Positions 18,489 through 29,658 are shown, counted from the first letter of the stretch. The stretch is 64,000 bases of DNA from Prorocentrum cordatum (GCA_963575745.1 CAUYUJ010015726.1:669042-733041); one strand, 5' to 3'. Made by a program: numbers and translations. Notes: generated from the sequence alone by a model not told the origin.

Positions 18489-19160
18489 CACATACGGCTA
18501 GAGCCGCCTCCGGCTCACCTCCAGCACCTGTGGTCCCCGCCAATGTACATGATCTCAATCGCTCCATCGGCTGAGCGAGAGACCGCTTCGTCTACAAGGC
18601 GCTGAGCTACCTCCACCATTCCTCGAAGAATTCCAGCGAATAGTGTTGGATTGTCCTGTCGCTTCCCCTCCGCGCCAACTCCAATCAATCACCGGCCCCA
18701 TCAACAATGTCATTAAAGTTCCAAAATATGAAACACACCGGCGTATGAATCCCTTTCTGGTAGTGCTGATGTTCTAGCCATTTGTGCTTCTGGGCCGCTT
18801 CCCGAAGTCCGGGGGCCATGCATCCACTCATGATCTTAGATGATATGCCATGCACTTGCCCTTGCATCAAGTACTTAGAGAGATTGCTATTCGTGACTTT
18901 CCCAGACGCATTCCGCAACGCGATCGTAGAATCAGAGACAAGATGCATGGAACAAGACCAAAACTTGCACTGCTTGCAATCCATCAAACACAAAGGGTGG
19001 AAACAATCCTCAACATATTTGTCGGTGGCCATCGCGGCCGCAATGTCCTCGCCAACGAAAGGGATCCATGAATGTCCATTCTGGCGGGCAATCTCAGTTA
19101 TAGCCTGGCACCTCTGAAGGAACGACAACTTGTATGCCCACACTCGAGAGTCCCTTCGTG
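18489..19160 (-). pseudogene. Accessory coding block, unrecognised, broken
   Basis: The frame ending at 18685 reads well over its last 135 residues: KLSFLQRCQAITEIARQNGH, WIPFVGEDIAAAMATDKYVE, then a Cys-containing stretch CLMDCKQCKFWSC, and VCFIFWNFNDIVDGAGD. A shift at about 18685 leads to NPTLFAGILRGMVEVAQRLV and IMYIGGDHRCWR, which ends at about 18518. No family was recognised. Confidence 0.4.
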
Positions 19161-20750
19161 CGATGGCGGCTTGGGGTCCGCAGCATACCCCCCCTTCGCC
19201 CAGTGATGGTCGAGGGCGTTCCAGGGGCCCCGCCCAAGGTAGGGCGGGCCACCCCCCTCGCCACTCGCTGCCGTCGGCCCCGCGTCCGGGGGCCCACCCC
19301 CGCCGCCGCCCCCAGGGGGGTTGCCGGAAGGCGGAGGGTTTCCAATGGGAGAGCCACCTGGGCCGGACGGAGCACCTCCATCTCCGGCTGGGCCGGGAGG
19401 AGAGCCACCGCCCGCCCCGCCATCGGCTTGGCCGGGCGGGGCAGCCGGATTCGAGGCTGACCCAGCGGATGATCCGCCGGCCGCCTGCCGACCAGCTCCA
19501 GGATTGCCCCAGGATCCGGCTTTTGCGGGGCAAATCCGGCCAAAGGATGCGTCGTGACAGCGTTCGCTTGGCGGCTTGCCGAGCCGACTGGGCCGGTCGA
19601 CATCGCCGCTCCCAAGCGTGGCCTTTTCGGCGCCTTGTCGAGACCCTCCTCTCTGCAGTTAGGAGGGCCCTCTGAGGGCGCCTCAGGGCGTCGCTGTTCA
19701 GGACTTCCAAGCAAAGTTGGCCTCTCTCCAGCAACGACTGGGTCGCGCTGGTCAACGTCTGCCTCTGCGTCTGGCGGAGGGCGCGGCTTTTCAGTCAAGC
19801 CAGCGCCGTCTTCAAGGCCGTCCCCCGAGAGCCACCCCTCGAAGTCGCATGGGCGCGCCCGCCAAGGCGCTGCCTTTCGCCAGGGCGCCGCCTGCTGAGG
19901 GGAAGACTCAAAATAATTGGCCCTGGCTGAATATGTGAGAGCCCCCTCAACAACACGCACAGGCAAGTAAGGTCTGCCTTTGGCAACAGGCAGGGCATAT
20001 ATCGCACCCCAACCGCCCCCAGTGGCTTTGCCGCGGGGCGGTGCGCGCGGCGAGGGGCCCCAAATGTTCAGCCACAAAACGGAAGCACCTTCTGTCTTGC
20101 TGCCCCTCGCAGGGGCGCTCGCAGAGTCGCCGCGCATCGTTCTCCTCCGAATGGCTGGGCCAGCAGTTGGACCCACTACCTCTCACTTTTCGAAAGTTCG
20201 GGCGGGGCGTCGAGTCTCCCCCGGTGCGTTCGTGTACAATATGCAGACCAGCTTCGTCATTTCATCAGGGTGCGACTGAAGGTAAGTACCCACAGGAAAA
20301 TGGTCAAGTTTTGGGGGGGCGCAATCAAAACGGCACGTTGCCATTCTGTCGAATGCAGTCCAATGGACGACCCACGGGTCTTGTGAGACTCGAGAAGATA
20401 GACGCTCAAAGATCGTCTGGGAGGTGTCGGCTAAATCTGCCTTCAGTGCGGTAACGACTTGGTCGTCCCGTATGTATTAATGCGTCTCCACATCGTGAAG
20501 CGCCAACTCCATCCCTTTTGCGTGCGAACTTAATGTTCCCGGCATAGCTAGGCCTGGGCCATTCGGTCTTGTCAGGAAAGCAACGACAGATGGGTCTCTC
20601 CTCGCGGGGGCTATGTTTCCCCTGCGCAGAGACAGCTGTCCTCTTTGCAGGCTTGTTGTCATCAGTGGCAGCGGAGGCAGCTCTCTTGCGAGCTGCGATC
20701 TCTTCTGCGTGAATCTCTACGCCACCCTCCATTTCGATGTCAACATTCAT
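19160..20750 (-). pseudogene. Accessory coding block and Pro/Gly-rich linker, unrecognised
   Basis: Overlapping minus-strand frames at 20750-20406 and 20176-19094. Near 20470-20200 a frame between them reads coherently (DQVVTALKADLADTSQTIFE, WVVHWTAFDRMATC, LDHFPVGTYLQSHPDEM). Most of 19200-19900 is Gly/Pro-rich linker. A hairpin of the dispersed family lies at 19384-19396. The block lies between the methyltransferase-like and ADP-ribosyltransferase-like regions and was probably one polyprotein frame. Confidence 0.35.
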
Positions 20751-20831
20751 CGCGACATCACTCGGACTAGAAAAGTCAGCCGTTGCCCCGGCCGGCTGGG
20801 CCGGCGGGGCGACGCCCCCGCTCGGCTGGGC

Positions 20832-21898
20832 CTATGGGGGCGCCTTTCGAATTGGATTGGAAGGGGCCTTTCCTTTAGGCTCGATCGGGGGTTCCCCCTC
20901 CTCAGGTGACTCAGGAGCGAGGTCGTATATAATATCGTCCGAGCAAGCCGAAGTCATTTTCCCCCCCGACGGCTCAGCCGCTGGGGTGCCCAGCGGTTGG
21001 CACATGGGTTTGGCCAATGACCGATCGGGCGCGCGGGGGCCGCGGCAAGCAAGGCCCGCGCAGCCGCAACGAGGCGGCCGCGCGGTCCGAGGGGGGGCCG
21101 GCCGCTGGGCAGCCCGCGCAAGCTCTGGAGACAAAACGGCAGCGGCACATATGGAATCAGAGGATGAGACGGGACAGCGACGAGACGACAACACGCGCTC
21201 CGCGGCACGAGCAACAACAATGTGAACCTGTTTGGCGAAGGCGTCCGCGTAATCTTCCGCTGACTTACACTCCCTTCCTCTGGCCTCAACATGATCATGC
21301 GTGCCATCGCATCTGCGCTCGAGTCCCTCCGTCGCGTCGGGGGGCGTAGATGCGATCGTCCAGGGCTTTTTGTTCGTGAAATTGCCCTTGCTGCCCCTCC
21401 ATCCATACGCACGCAAATGCAAAGCCGTTTTGACAAACTCAAGCTCTCTCATGAACTCTTTCACCTGGGGATCCCTCCAATAATTACATTGAGTTGGCCA
21501 CTCAAGGCAAACAGCGCCCCCCGCTTTGTGCGCGGCACGGGCAATCTCGCGGAAATTCCAGAACAGATATCTGAAGTCTGTCCTAATACCACGAAGCCCA
21601 CGCATCGCTCCATGGTTTCCAGTGCGAAAATAATGGGCTTCGTTCACGCATTGCCAGGGGGAACCTCCAGCACAGGGCATAGAGCCCCATAACGTAATGC
21701 GTTTTCCTTTGAACGTCTTTATGTCATTCAGAGCCAACCTTCGTCCCTTATCGGCTCTCATATCTTCCTTCTCCGTGCACCGTATTACCCTGCGCGATTT
21801 ATCGACAGAGTTCGCGGGGTTTCCGATCCTGCTCTGAGGGCCGCAACAATATTCTAGCAAGAGTCGATCCCCGGTCCACTGGGTGGCCGGAGCACAAT
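20832..21898 (-). pseudogene. Accessory methyltransferase-like block of the retroelement
   Basis: The ATG frame starts at 21860, but coherent sequence begins upstream (QWTGDRLLLEYCCGPQSRIG). Counted from that ATG it shows E3-Y4-C5-C6, then TEKEDM (29-34), then GSMPCAGGSPWQ (59-70), then GGAVCLEWP (114-122), then NKKPWTIAS. A Pro-Cys motif after a strand, a later hydrophobic-Glu motif and an N-terminal acidic-Cys loop fit the order of motifs I, IV and VI of cytosine-5 methyltransferases, in diverged form. Capture of DNA methyltransferases by dinoflagellate retrotransposons is known, but this block is much diverged and could be another Rossmann-type domain. From about residue 225 the frame is Arg/Pro-rich linker. 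Confidence 0.45.
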
Positions 21899-21914
21899 CT
21901 TCCCGGATCCAGAA

Positions 21915-23754
21915 TTATGTCCAGCCGGTCCATCTACTTGGGTGATAGTCGCCATCGCTGGAATCGCCATTCGAATTCTGCTCAAAAAGGTGATGATGTT
22001 TATTGTCTTCGTCGCGCCAACTATCCGTACGGCCCATAGTCAAACCATGTCGGGTATTGATTGCATAGGTACGACGCCTATCATCTAATCTATCCGGGTC
22101 AACTGGGCAATCGGCATGCGCTGGCGTAAACGCGACAAGTCTGGGAACAAAGTGCCATCGTTTAAGACTCTGTCCGCGTTGTGTCCATTGATCCCTCCTA
22201 TCCTGGAAATTAGCAACAGCAGGAGGCGGAAGGTGAGGAATAATAAGGTTGTAGCCGAGCACGTCTTCTGCTTGCTCGGTGTTAACTGGCTCAACGCTCG
22301 ATCGTTCTTCACACATCTCTTTTGACAGATTCGATGTATCAGATTCGCTTCCGCTGTCGGTTATATCAAACATCGCTCTCATCTCAATCTCCCCCATCGG
22401 CCTGGGTCTGTCGGAGCTTCTCCTGGAACCTTCTTCCTTCGTAACAGGAGTGGTTGTACTTGCTTCCGCGGCTTGGCCGGGCGCATTCGCCGCCGCGGCA
22501 TGGCCAGGGGCGTTAGCCGCCGCGGCTTGGCTGGGGGCAGCCTCGGTGGAAGCCGGGCGCTGGGCGCCGTCGGGTGCCGCTGGAGTATTTATTGGTTTTG
22601 ACGGACGCACAACGGGCTTACCCTTGTTGGGGCGCCTCTTTTTCATGTTCATCTTTTTGCTGGGCACGACAGCTCCTCTCCGCAAAGCCGAACTCGGATC
22701 TAAGCGGGGCTTCAGAATCCCCCCGGGTTTCAGGGGGAGGCCGTCTGAAAACGTCGAATCTAAATAGTATTGGCACCGCTTGGCGGTCCAAAATTTAGGG
22801 GCCACAACGTTGACGAGGCATAATACCTTGACCCAGGCCAAAGGGTCTGTGAACCTCTTCGTTCCAATGTCGGCAGCTTCATTTTGGGCCCGTTCGTGCT
22901 GAAGCTCAACGATACCTCGAGAAAACTGCTCAGATACTGCGGCAGCGTCCATGCGATGAGTTCGCGGTAGGTGCATAAGCTTCATGGGCCCTCCGGCCTT
23001 GATGACCATGCATACCGCCTGGTTGTCGACGTATCTGTCGTCCAATTAATGTTTCCCATAGCGGAAGGGATGCAAGCAGCTCTCTTCGCAGGGCAAGGTC
23101 AGCAGCCACAATTTCTGCCTCGAGAGTACTATGGAAAACGCATGTTTGTCGCTGAGATCCCATAGATTGCCCAGCCCTAGTGCATGGGCCCCAAATTGCT
23201 TGATCACTGGCACTTGTGCTCCTATGTGTTCGGATGTCACTGACCATGTCCGCGTCAGAGTATTGCTTCAACAAGACATCCTCCATTCTGTCACCTACCC
23301 ATGAAGACATGCGGCAATGAGAGGTACACTTGATGTAACAAATGAGGCGGAAGAGATCCATGTCTTGTTGCTCTGTCCATTTGGTAATGCAACTGGCCGT
23401 ATGGCACGCGGCGCGGAGCAGGTCGTATCGAGCCATTCTCGCGCCGTAAAGGATCTTCATCAAGACTTTCGCCGCGATGGGCTGGAGCACTCCCGACTGG
23501 GTCGGTGGCTCCAGATCATTGGGGCTGGCCGCTGCGGCGTCAAGGCCGTGCACGACAATTTCTTGATCTGGGGGGCCCAACGTCAACTTTGATATGCAAC
23601 GCGGAGGCCATTGCGTCCTCTGCAGGAGAGCAAATTTCACCTCTAGGGCCGCCTTGGCCGTCTTCGAGATCGGCAAGTTTGGGGCCAAGCGGGGTGCCCG
23701 CAGCGGGATAAGTAGCCGGGTCAGTATCTGCGAGTTGTGCATATGAAGTGACAC
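21915..23754 (-). pseudogene. Retroelement RNase H and C-terminal tail, frameshifted
   Basis: The frame 23754-22930 contains MKILYGARMARYDLLRAACH, ICYIKCTSHCRMSSWVGDRM and KQYSDADMVSD, the copia RNase H entry with its first Asp. It then shifts. The overlapping frame 23045-21915 supplies DDRYVDNQAVCMVIKAGGPM, HLPRTHRMDAAA and NEAADIGTKRF, the copia VDNQ...ADI-x-TK ending, followed by a Lys/Pro/Ala-rich tail with hairpins. The role would be removal of RNA from the RNA/DNA hybrid. The frameshift lies between about 23050 and 23200. Confidence 0.75.
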
Positions 23755-23759
23755 AGGAT

Positions 23760-24865
23760 TCGAAGAACTCAGTCATGTCGTATTATATAAGTCTGGCCTG
23801 TTTGGGTTCTCTCGGTTGGCATGGCTCGGGCGGCTGGGCCGTCGAGTCACCCCCCGGCCCCCCCTCGTCGCTCTCGTCTGGGACGGAAGCGTTCCTCTTG
23901 GCTTTAGGAGGCGGCGGGTCCAAAGTCGCGGGCAACTCACCTTGCCACTCGACAAACTGTGAAGACAGTCTATGTTCACAACCCAAATATCACCCGTCCG
24001 CGGTCGGAGGGTCTATCTCTATGCCTTTCGGGCAATTGGGAGACGGGGTTTGTAACGACATCCAACCTTGAGCTAGCTTGTCTGCAGGGCCAGCCAGCTT
24101 AAAATCGTCAACGTAAATTATCAAACTAAATAGCTTCAGCTCTTTATGACAATAGCAGCTGCGCCACGGGCTACATTTTACAAATCCTTTAGCCGTAACG
24201 TGCCCTTCACAGCGTTGCTCCCACTATCCTCCTGAATCAGGGTGTCCGTATAAAGATAAAATCATCGGGCATACGGGATTGCGCATATGCGACCATGACT
24301 TGGGCCATTCATCACGGGGTAGGAATATCCATGTCGGGGCGCCTCCCAACTTTGACTGAGTGTAAGCCTGACGTGCGTCAGCTTGTGCAATACTATGGCC
24401 TTCAAAGAGCCCGTAAGTATCAGCTGCTTTGCTGGCCTGCATTGTAGCAGGACTGCTGGAGAGCTCTCGAAATAAAGCAGCATCCTTTTTCTGAGCTCTC
24501 ACGCTCGAACCGTCGAAAACTACCCGACCTGTATATGCACGACCGTTGTGTCCGAGTGGCAACTCTGAGTTCTTTTCGAAAAGGATTGCGAACAGACGAC
24601 CAAAGTGGGCAGTCTGTCCTTTGAGTTCTGCAACAACATCGGAATATTCTCTAACGTCTTCCTCGTCCCATGTGCCTATGTCTCGCAATATGTTCCATTC
24701 CTTTCTTAGAGCGGCCTGGGCATCTTGACTAGCCTGGGCCCCAACTTTGGAAACGGAGCGAGCTACAGCGGCGTCAATCCTAGCATGCTGCCATTCGCTA
24801 GGAAGTTGGAAATGCTCGTCAACAATTGAAATGAAATCAGTAAAAGGGTTGTATAAGTAATCCAA
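23760..24865 (-). pseudogene. Retroelement reverse transcriptase (RVT_2 type), with stops
   Basis: 24865-24224 holds the fingers and first palm motif: VFDGSSVRAQKKDAALF, then AQADARQAYTQSKL with the first catalytic Asp, then FLPRDEWPKSW and LYGHPDSGG. A TAG follows, and the same frame continues WEQRCEGHVTAKGF to LIIYVDDFKLAG, with the YVDD box at 24104-24115. A TGA then interrupts before YLGCEH, and a TAA follows further on. The order and motifs are those of Ty1/copia reverse transcriptases. The copy is inactive unless the stops are recoded. Confidence 0.88.
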
Positions 24866-24978
24866 ATCAAATCTTCCTTTTCTCGGTGACTAGGCATTGG
24901 GGCCGAGCTATGTTGCAGCGGCATTCGAGGCACGCTTCGCCGCGACGCGGCGGCCGCTGGACTCAGGGCCAGGCTTGC

Positions 24979-26139
24979 CTATTGTGTCACCTCAGAACCC
25001 ACGTCGGATAGCGGGCCCCTGCCGGCTGGGCCGGAGGGAACTCCGTCACGTGCCACGGCGCCACCGCGCCAAGTTTGCTTCGACCATGCATCCTCATCAT
25101 CCGAAAGATAGTCGTCGTAGTCATCCTCCTCAGAGGATTCAGTGGCTACAGCTGCGGCTTGGCCGCCCTGTGCCGCCCGGCGACGGAATCGCTCAACAAC
25201 CCGCGGCGCGGCTCTCCTTGCCTTTGGATGCGTCGCAAGGTAGGCAGCGGCCTCCTCAGAGAGTGGGCGAACCGCGGGTGGCTGGGCCACTGCGGGCTCG
25301 GGCGGAGTCGGTGGACCCCCCACGCCCAAACCTATATCACGCGGGGGGCCAAGACAAGCGGGATCGTCTATGCCAAAGAATCCTCTCTTTTCGGCCTCGT
25401 ATTGTTCGACGGCCTGCCGGCGTTGAGCCTGATTCATGTTGAGCCAGCGTCCGGGATGAATTCCAGGATTGGTGGATTCAAGCAATTTCTTCAGCCACTG
25501 AGCACCGCGCTTAGGATCTGGATCGGTGACCCGCGCACCGGTCACGGGAACGTAGTCGGGATCACAATAAAGTGCAGCCCGTATGCTGCACGTCTTGCGA
25601 CGGCCTGTCAACGGGAGCTTTTGCGTCAACTCCTCCTTCGTTAGGCCGACGACGATGCGCCTGTCATCGTAGTATTCCATCGTATCAAGGTTCTGGGTCG
25701 CGCGAGCAAGGGGCTGCCATTTCCCGGGCACCTTCTCACGCGGCGTGGCCGTTGAGAAGTTAGATTGTCGATCCAAACGATGCTCGATATGTGCGAGACC
25801 TAACTTCTGATCCTGATCTTCGTCTGAGCGAGAGTCTCGCTGCGGGCCCCAGCCGTCGATCGCCGCAGGCTCGTCCTCCACGCATGAGCCCCCCGGACCA
25901 TCGTCGTCATCGGAATCGGCCTCGGAGTCTGGTGGTGGAGCGCCCTCGCTTCCTCGAGGAGGCGGTTGCATAATTGCGGCGAGATCTTCTGCACAAAACG
26001 GATGGGCCGATTGTGCCCCTGTTCCCTGCACCGAACCGTCTGGGACGGCCGCGGCCTCGCCGGCGGGAGGGATCGTAACGGAGCGCACTTCTGTCATTGC
26101 CTGCTCGTACGCTTTCCTCAGATTCCATATTGAGCCCAT
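24979..26139 (-). CDS. Retroelement integrase-RT linker region
   Basis: 386 codons between the integrase core and the reverse transcriptase, as expected for the variable C-terminal part of a copia integrase. It is rich in Glu, Asp, Pro and Ala. Ordered segments include WQPLARATQNLDTMEYYDDR and RIVVGLTKEELTQKLPLTGR, and RGAQWLKKLLESTNPGIHPG. Three hairpins of the dispersed family lie in its DNA (25022-25034, 25154-25166, 25278-25290). It overlaps the integrase frame by more than 200 bases in another frame, so its first 75 residues may not be real. Confidence 0.5.
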   Translation of the reverse strand: MGSIWNLRKAYEQAMTEVRSVTIPPAGEAAAVPDGSVQGTGAQSAHPFCAEDLAAIMQPPPRGSEGAPPPDSEADSDDDDGPGGSCVEDEPAAIDGWGPQRDSRSDEDQDQKLGLAHIEHRLDRQSNFSTATPREKVPGKWQPLARATQNLDTMEYYDDRRIVVGLTKEELTQKLPLTGRRKTCSIRAALYCDPDYVPVTGARVTDPDPKRGAQWLKKLLESTNPGIHPGRWLNMNQAQRRQAVEQYEAEKRGFFGIDDPACLGPPRDIGLGVGGPPTPPEPAVAQPPAVRPLSEEAAAYLATHPKARRAAPRVVERFRRRAAQGGQAAAVATESSEEDDYDDYLSDDEDAWSKQTWRGGAVARDGVPSGPAGRGPLSDVGSEVTQ

Positions 26140-26587
26140 CTAGTTGTCTCAGCGGCACAACGTAGCTCTCTGGACCAACCATGCCCCCCGCTTTGTGCAC
26201 ATACCCTTGGTATATCCCAGGGATCAGTGTTCCGACAGTCTTAGCTGTCCGAAATCTCGACTCTGGCGGGATTACATAGCGTACAAGAGACCCGAAGGGA
26301 AGAAGCGGCGCCTCAAACGTATGTCCGTAGCGACGTTCCCAACTAGACTTCCCTTCCTCAGGTATCCTTGCACTGTAGCAAAGACAAAAATATCTGACGG
26401 CATGCGTCCAATATGGTGGTGGGAGACCGGCCTGCATGAGCAGCGCTCGGGTCCCCATCTGTACTACGCCGTTCACACGCTCGGCAACAGCGTTTTGTTT
26501 CTTATGTCCTGGGACGGTAGGATCATGGGCAATCTTGAGCTCGTAACATGCCCTTGCAAGCTCACGTGCACCATCTGTGTAACAATA
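25907..26587 (-). pseudogene. Retroelement integrase catalytic core, C-terminal part
   Basis: Directly after an in-frame TAG at the end of the preceding ORF, the same frame gives YTDGARELARACYELK, with the second catalytic Asp, and QNAVAERVNGVVQMGTRALL, with the catalytic Glu in N-x-V-A-E-R. The uninterrupted frame then continues with GLPPPYWTHAVRYFC and LPFGSLVRYVIPP. The D and E motifs plus the HHCC region upstream identify a copia integrase. After about residue 125 of the ORF at 26476 the frame becomes Arg-rich and is probably out of frame. Confidence 0.85.
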
Positions 26588-27766
26588 CTATAACTTCTCT
26601 CCCGGGGCCTTACTAGAAAAGTTACAAATGTGAACCGCAGACTTGTCGTGCACACCCTGAGCGGCGAGGAAATCAGTTGCTCGGTCGCGAAAAGTCACGC
26701 ACGCGGTCTCTTCGTGGAGCCCCCGCGAGAGTTCATCCATCGCAAACCAATGATCCATCGCCGTCAGGTGTCCAAACGAAGTGGGGTTAGCGTATGGGCG
26801 GGAAACCTTCAGCCCTTCGTTGCGCGCTTTGCGCTGCTGTCGTCTGATAGCTTTGGTCCAATTGCAGACTGAGCAATATGGATTCTTGGGAGCATGAGTT
26901 AGAATATGCGGCAGGGAGGCCGCGGCCTTCTTGAGCCGCTCGGCAAGGGGCCCCGACACCTCAACCTCTGCATCGTCTGGGTCTGGTTCTGACGGTGCGT
27001 CGATGTCGACCGGGTCGACGCCGTCAGCGTCTCCAACTTCGCCCTCCTCGGGCCCCGGGGCCGCGCCGCACGCATTGGAGTCCAACCCTTGATCCATGTC
27101 GTAGGGGAGGTATCCTGAGACCCCGTGCCAGCAAGGGCTCTTATATATGCGGCTGCGCAGGCCACGGCTTTGCCGGGCTGCTCGTCGGTCTGACCAACGG
27201 CTTGGCCGTGGCAGGGCGAAGCCGAGAGACATTTGGAGGCAGCAATGCCGGTCGGTGTCCGACTCCGACCGCTTTCGCTAGCCTTACGAGGCGAATAATA
27301 AAAACAAAAAAAAAAGATGGCATCCGCAGAGTCTAATGAGGGCGGAGAGACGGGCGCGAGCTCAGTCGGCCGTCCGTCAACGTAGCTGCGGTTGCCAATC
27401 AACTCATGCGCATGAAAGTCTATGGTTACGCGAGTCTGGACAGCATGGGGCGGAGGGCCTCCCGCTGATTCCACATTGTCCAGACATGCCTTGGCGCCTG
27501 GCGTCACGCAACACCACCGCTCGGGAGGTTCACCCTCCCCAGCGGCAACCGCGCGCATCCACTGACCCAGCGCCTCTTTGCCTGAAGGGGTCAAGTGTGG
27601 AATCTTGCCCTCAACGATCAGGTCCACTCTTTGCCCGTTGGGCAATAATAGGCAGGGCCTTCGGCCGGCTGGCCAGAAGAAGCTAAAACCGTGATCCATG
27701 CACCGCTCTCCTACCGAGATCGCGCGCGGGGTCTCCGGCATGGCCAAAACGTTAAAACAACCACCC
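26588..27766 (-). pseudogene. Protease C-terminus, GAG-pre-integrase and integrase N-terminus
   Basis: The frame starting at 27777 opens with PETPRAISVGERCMDHGFSF, the segment that follows the protease in dinoflagellate copia elements. A frameshift follows. The overlapping frame 27232-26588 supplies LPHILTHAPKNPYCSVC, an HHCC-type zinc-binding motif, and GHLTAMDHWFAM, with the first catalytic Asp of the integrase. It ends FSSKAPGEKL at a TAG that splits it from the rest of the core. The 5' edge is cut by the TTAA element insertion. Confidence 0.8.
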
Positions 27767-27770
27767 TTAA

Positions 27771-28894
27771 ATCCCACCAGCCCTTTGGGCGTGAGTGGTT
27801 TAGCGAGCTCTCTCTGTTCTCAACCCTCCTTTTTCCCCTTCGGAGAAGGGTTTACCCCTCCCCCATGCCGCCTCCCCCTGGACCTGGAGAGGGGGTTTCG
27901 CGGGTGGTTGGAGGGGTCTTTTTCGACTCCTGGGATGGCTAAAAAACGACGACCCTCACGAGGATTCTGGCCCCGACGGGGGGGGGGGGGGGAGATAAGC
28001 CCCTCTGCTCTTCTTTGACGCCAAAATCATTGATTGTACTACGGTTTTGGCCCCATTTTGGCCTCCTGAGGGGGCCGCGCTCATCTTCCTTCATAGCAAA
28101 ATCATTGATTTTACAAGGTTTTGGGCTCATTTTGTTCTCTCAGGGGGCAGCTCTCATTTGCGCTTCTGAGGAAGTCGCCAGAGGCCCCAAGATGGCCCCA
28201 AGAGGCCCCCAGGAGGCTCCCAAGAGGCTTCCAAGAGGCCCCCAAGAGGCCCCCAAGCGGCCCCAAGAGGCCCCAAGAGGCCCCCAAGAGGCCCCCAAGA
28301 GGCCCCCAAGAGCCCCAAGAGGCTCCCCAGAGGCGCCCAAGAGGCCCCCAAGAGGCCCCAAGAGGCTCCAAGAGGCCCCCAAGAGGCCCCACGAGGAGCC
28401 CGAACGACCCACACCAGGGCGAGGGGCCCGAACGACTCGCACCACGAAGAGCCCGAACGACTCACACCACAAGGAGGAGCCCGAACGACTCACACCAGGA
28501 CGAGGCGCCCGAACGACTCACACCACGAGGAGCCCGAACGACTCACACCACGACGCGGGCCTCGAACGACTCACACCACGAGGGGCCCGAACGACTCACA
28601 CCAGGAGGAGGAGCCCGAACGACTCGCACCAGGACGAAGGGCCCGAACAACTCTCACCACGAGAAGCCCGAACGACTCACGCCAGGACGAAGAGCCCGAA
28701 CGACTCAAACCACGACGAAGAGCCCGAACGACTCACACCAGGAAGAAGGGCCCGAACGACTCACACCAGGACGAGAGGCCCGGAGATATGCGGGGGCAGG
28801 CGGAAACACGCCTGAAAAAACACGACTGTCGGCATGCTTCGCAAGAGTTACTGTTTTGAGATGGGCTGGCGGGGATACGCGAAGCGTGAAGCAT
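27771..28894. mobile_element. Non-autonomous TTAA-flanked element, copy 1
   Basis: 1124 bp flanked by TTAA on both sides (27767-27770 and 28895-28898). The left end starts ATCCCACCAGCCC, and GGGCTGGCGGGGAT, close to its inverse, lies at 28862-28875 before a 19-base asymmetric right tail. The interior has an early block shared with 43443 onward, a duplicated block of about 80 bp (28018-28170), a CCCCAAGAGG tandem array (about 28170-28395) and a tandem array of about 26-bp units containing CCCGAACGACTCACACCA (about 28396-28790). No transposase is encoded. TTAA duplications are typical of piggyBac-type insertion. Confidence 0.75.
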
Positions 28895-28898
28895 TTAA

Positions 28899-29658
28899 GG
28901 CATGCGATGCTAACTGAACCGAGGGCTTTTGATTCTCCCCCGGCAGTATTCAGAGTGACCGATTGCGGAAGCTTTCGAATCAGTCTCATTGCACCTGCAC
29001 TCTTAATCTACTTTTCCGCTATGAGGTTATACCCACACCCTGTATCAACTATAAAGCTCAGCGCTCCAAGATGCGCAGCGTCTTTGTCTGTGCATCCCGC
29101 AGCGGCTGTGCCGCGTGGGCCCTCTTCCCCCTCCTCAGCCCTCAACCAAAGGTGCCAAGCGTCATCATGTAGGTCTGACGCCCTGATCAGGGCCTCCGCC
29201 GCAGACGCTCTCGACTGAGTAGACATCTGTCGGCGCATTTCTCTTGGGAGCCTCCACCTGTCTTTGTCGCTCGAGGGCAGCTCTTTTAGGTCGTGGCGAC
29301 GCGCCTTCCTGCAATCGATGGCGGGCCCCGCAGTCGAGGGATGAAATCGGGCGCGGAATTTGCGCCGACCCTCTGTCTGAGATCGAGTGCAACTTTTTTC
29401 TAGGGGGTCGCTCCAATACATCTCGACGGCGCCCCGAGGAAGAGGGCGCAGGAAATTTGCAAGAATATTTGCAAGATTCTCAACTTGCTCCCTGCACTCG
29501 TGGTGAAACTCTCCATCGGGGGGGTTCCTATCAACTCCTCCGCTCGTATTTATAGAAGCCTTTGGGACATGAGGGCCGGCCTGCTTCTGCCCAGGAAGGC
29601 CCCGAACTATCGGGGCAGGGCGCGCTGCGGCGCCCATGCTGACATGGTCAGTGGACAC
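28899..29658 (-). pseudogene. Retroelement aspartic protease region, interrupted
   Basis: The ORF 29658-29008 ends with LSFIVDTGCGYNLIAEK; the DTG (29038-29046) is the active-site triad of a retroviral-type aspartic protease. A TAG follows, and beyond it the same frame reads IRKLPQSVTLNTAGGESKAL, the expected flap-side continuation, until the TTAA element breaks it at 28898. Removing that element and one TTAA joins the codons in phase with the segment beginning at 27766. The N-terminal 180 residues link Gag and protease and include LHDDAWHLWLRAEEGEEG. Confidence 0.8.

Noticed and set aside
28030-28130. Additional spliced-leader relicts at TTTTGGCC strings
   Set aside because: Only four to six bases of the core agree, and they lie in a duplicated block of the TTAA element.
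28170-28790. A possible CRISPR-like array in the tandem repeats
   Set aside because: Units are contiguous and degenerate with no unique spacers; it is a minisatellite inside the TTAA element.
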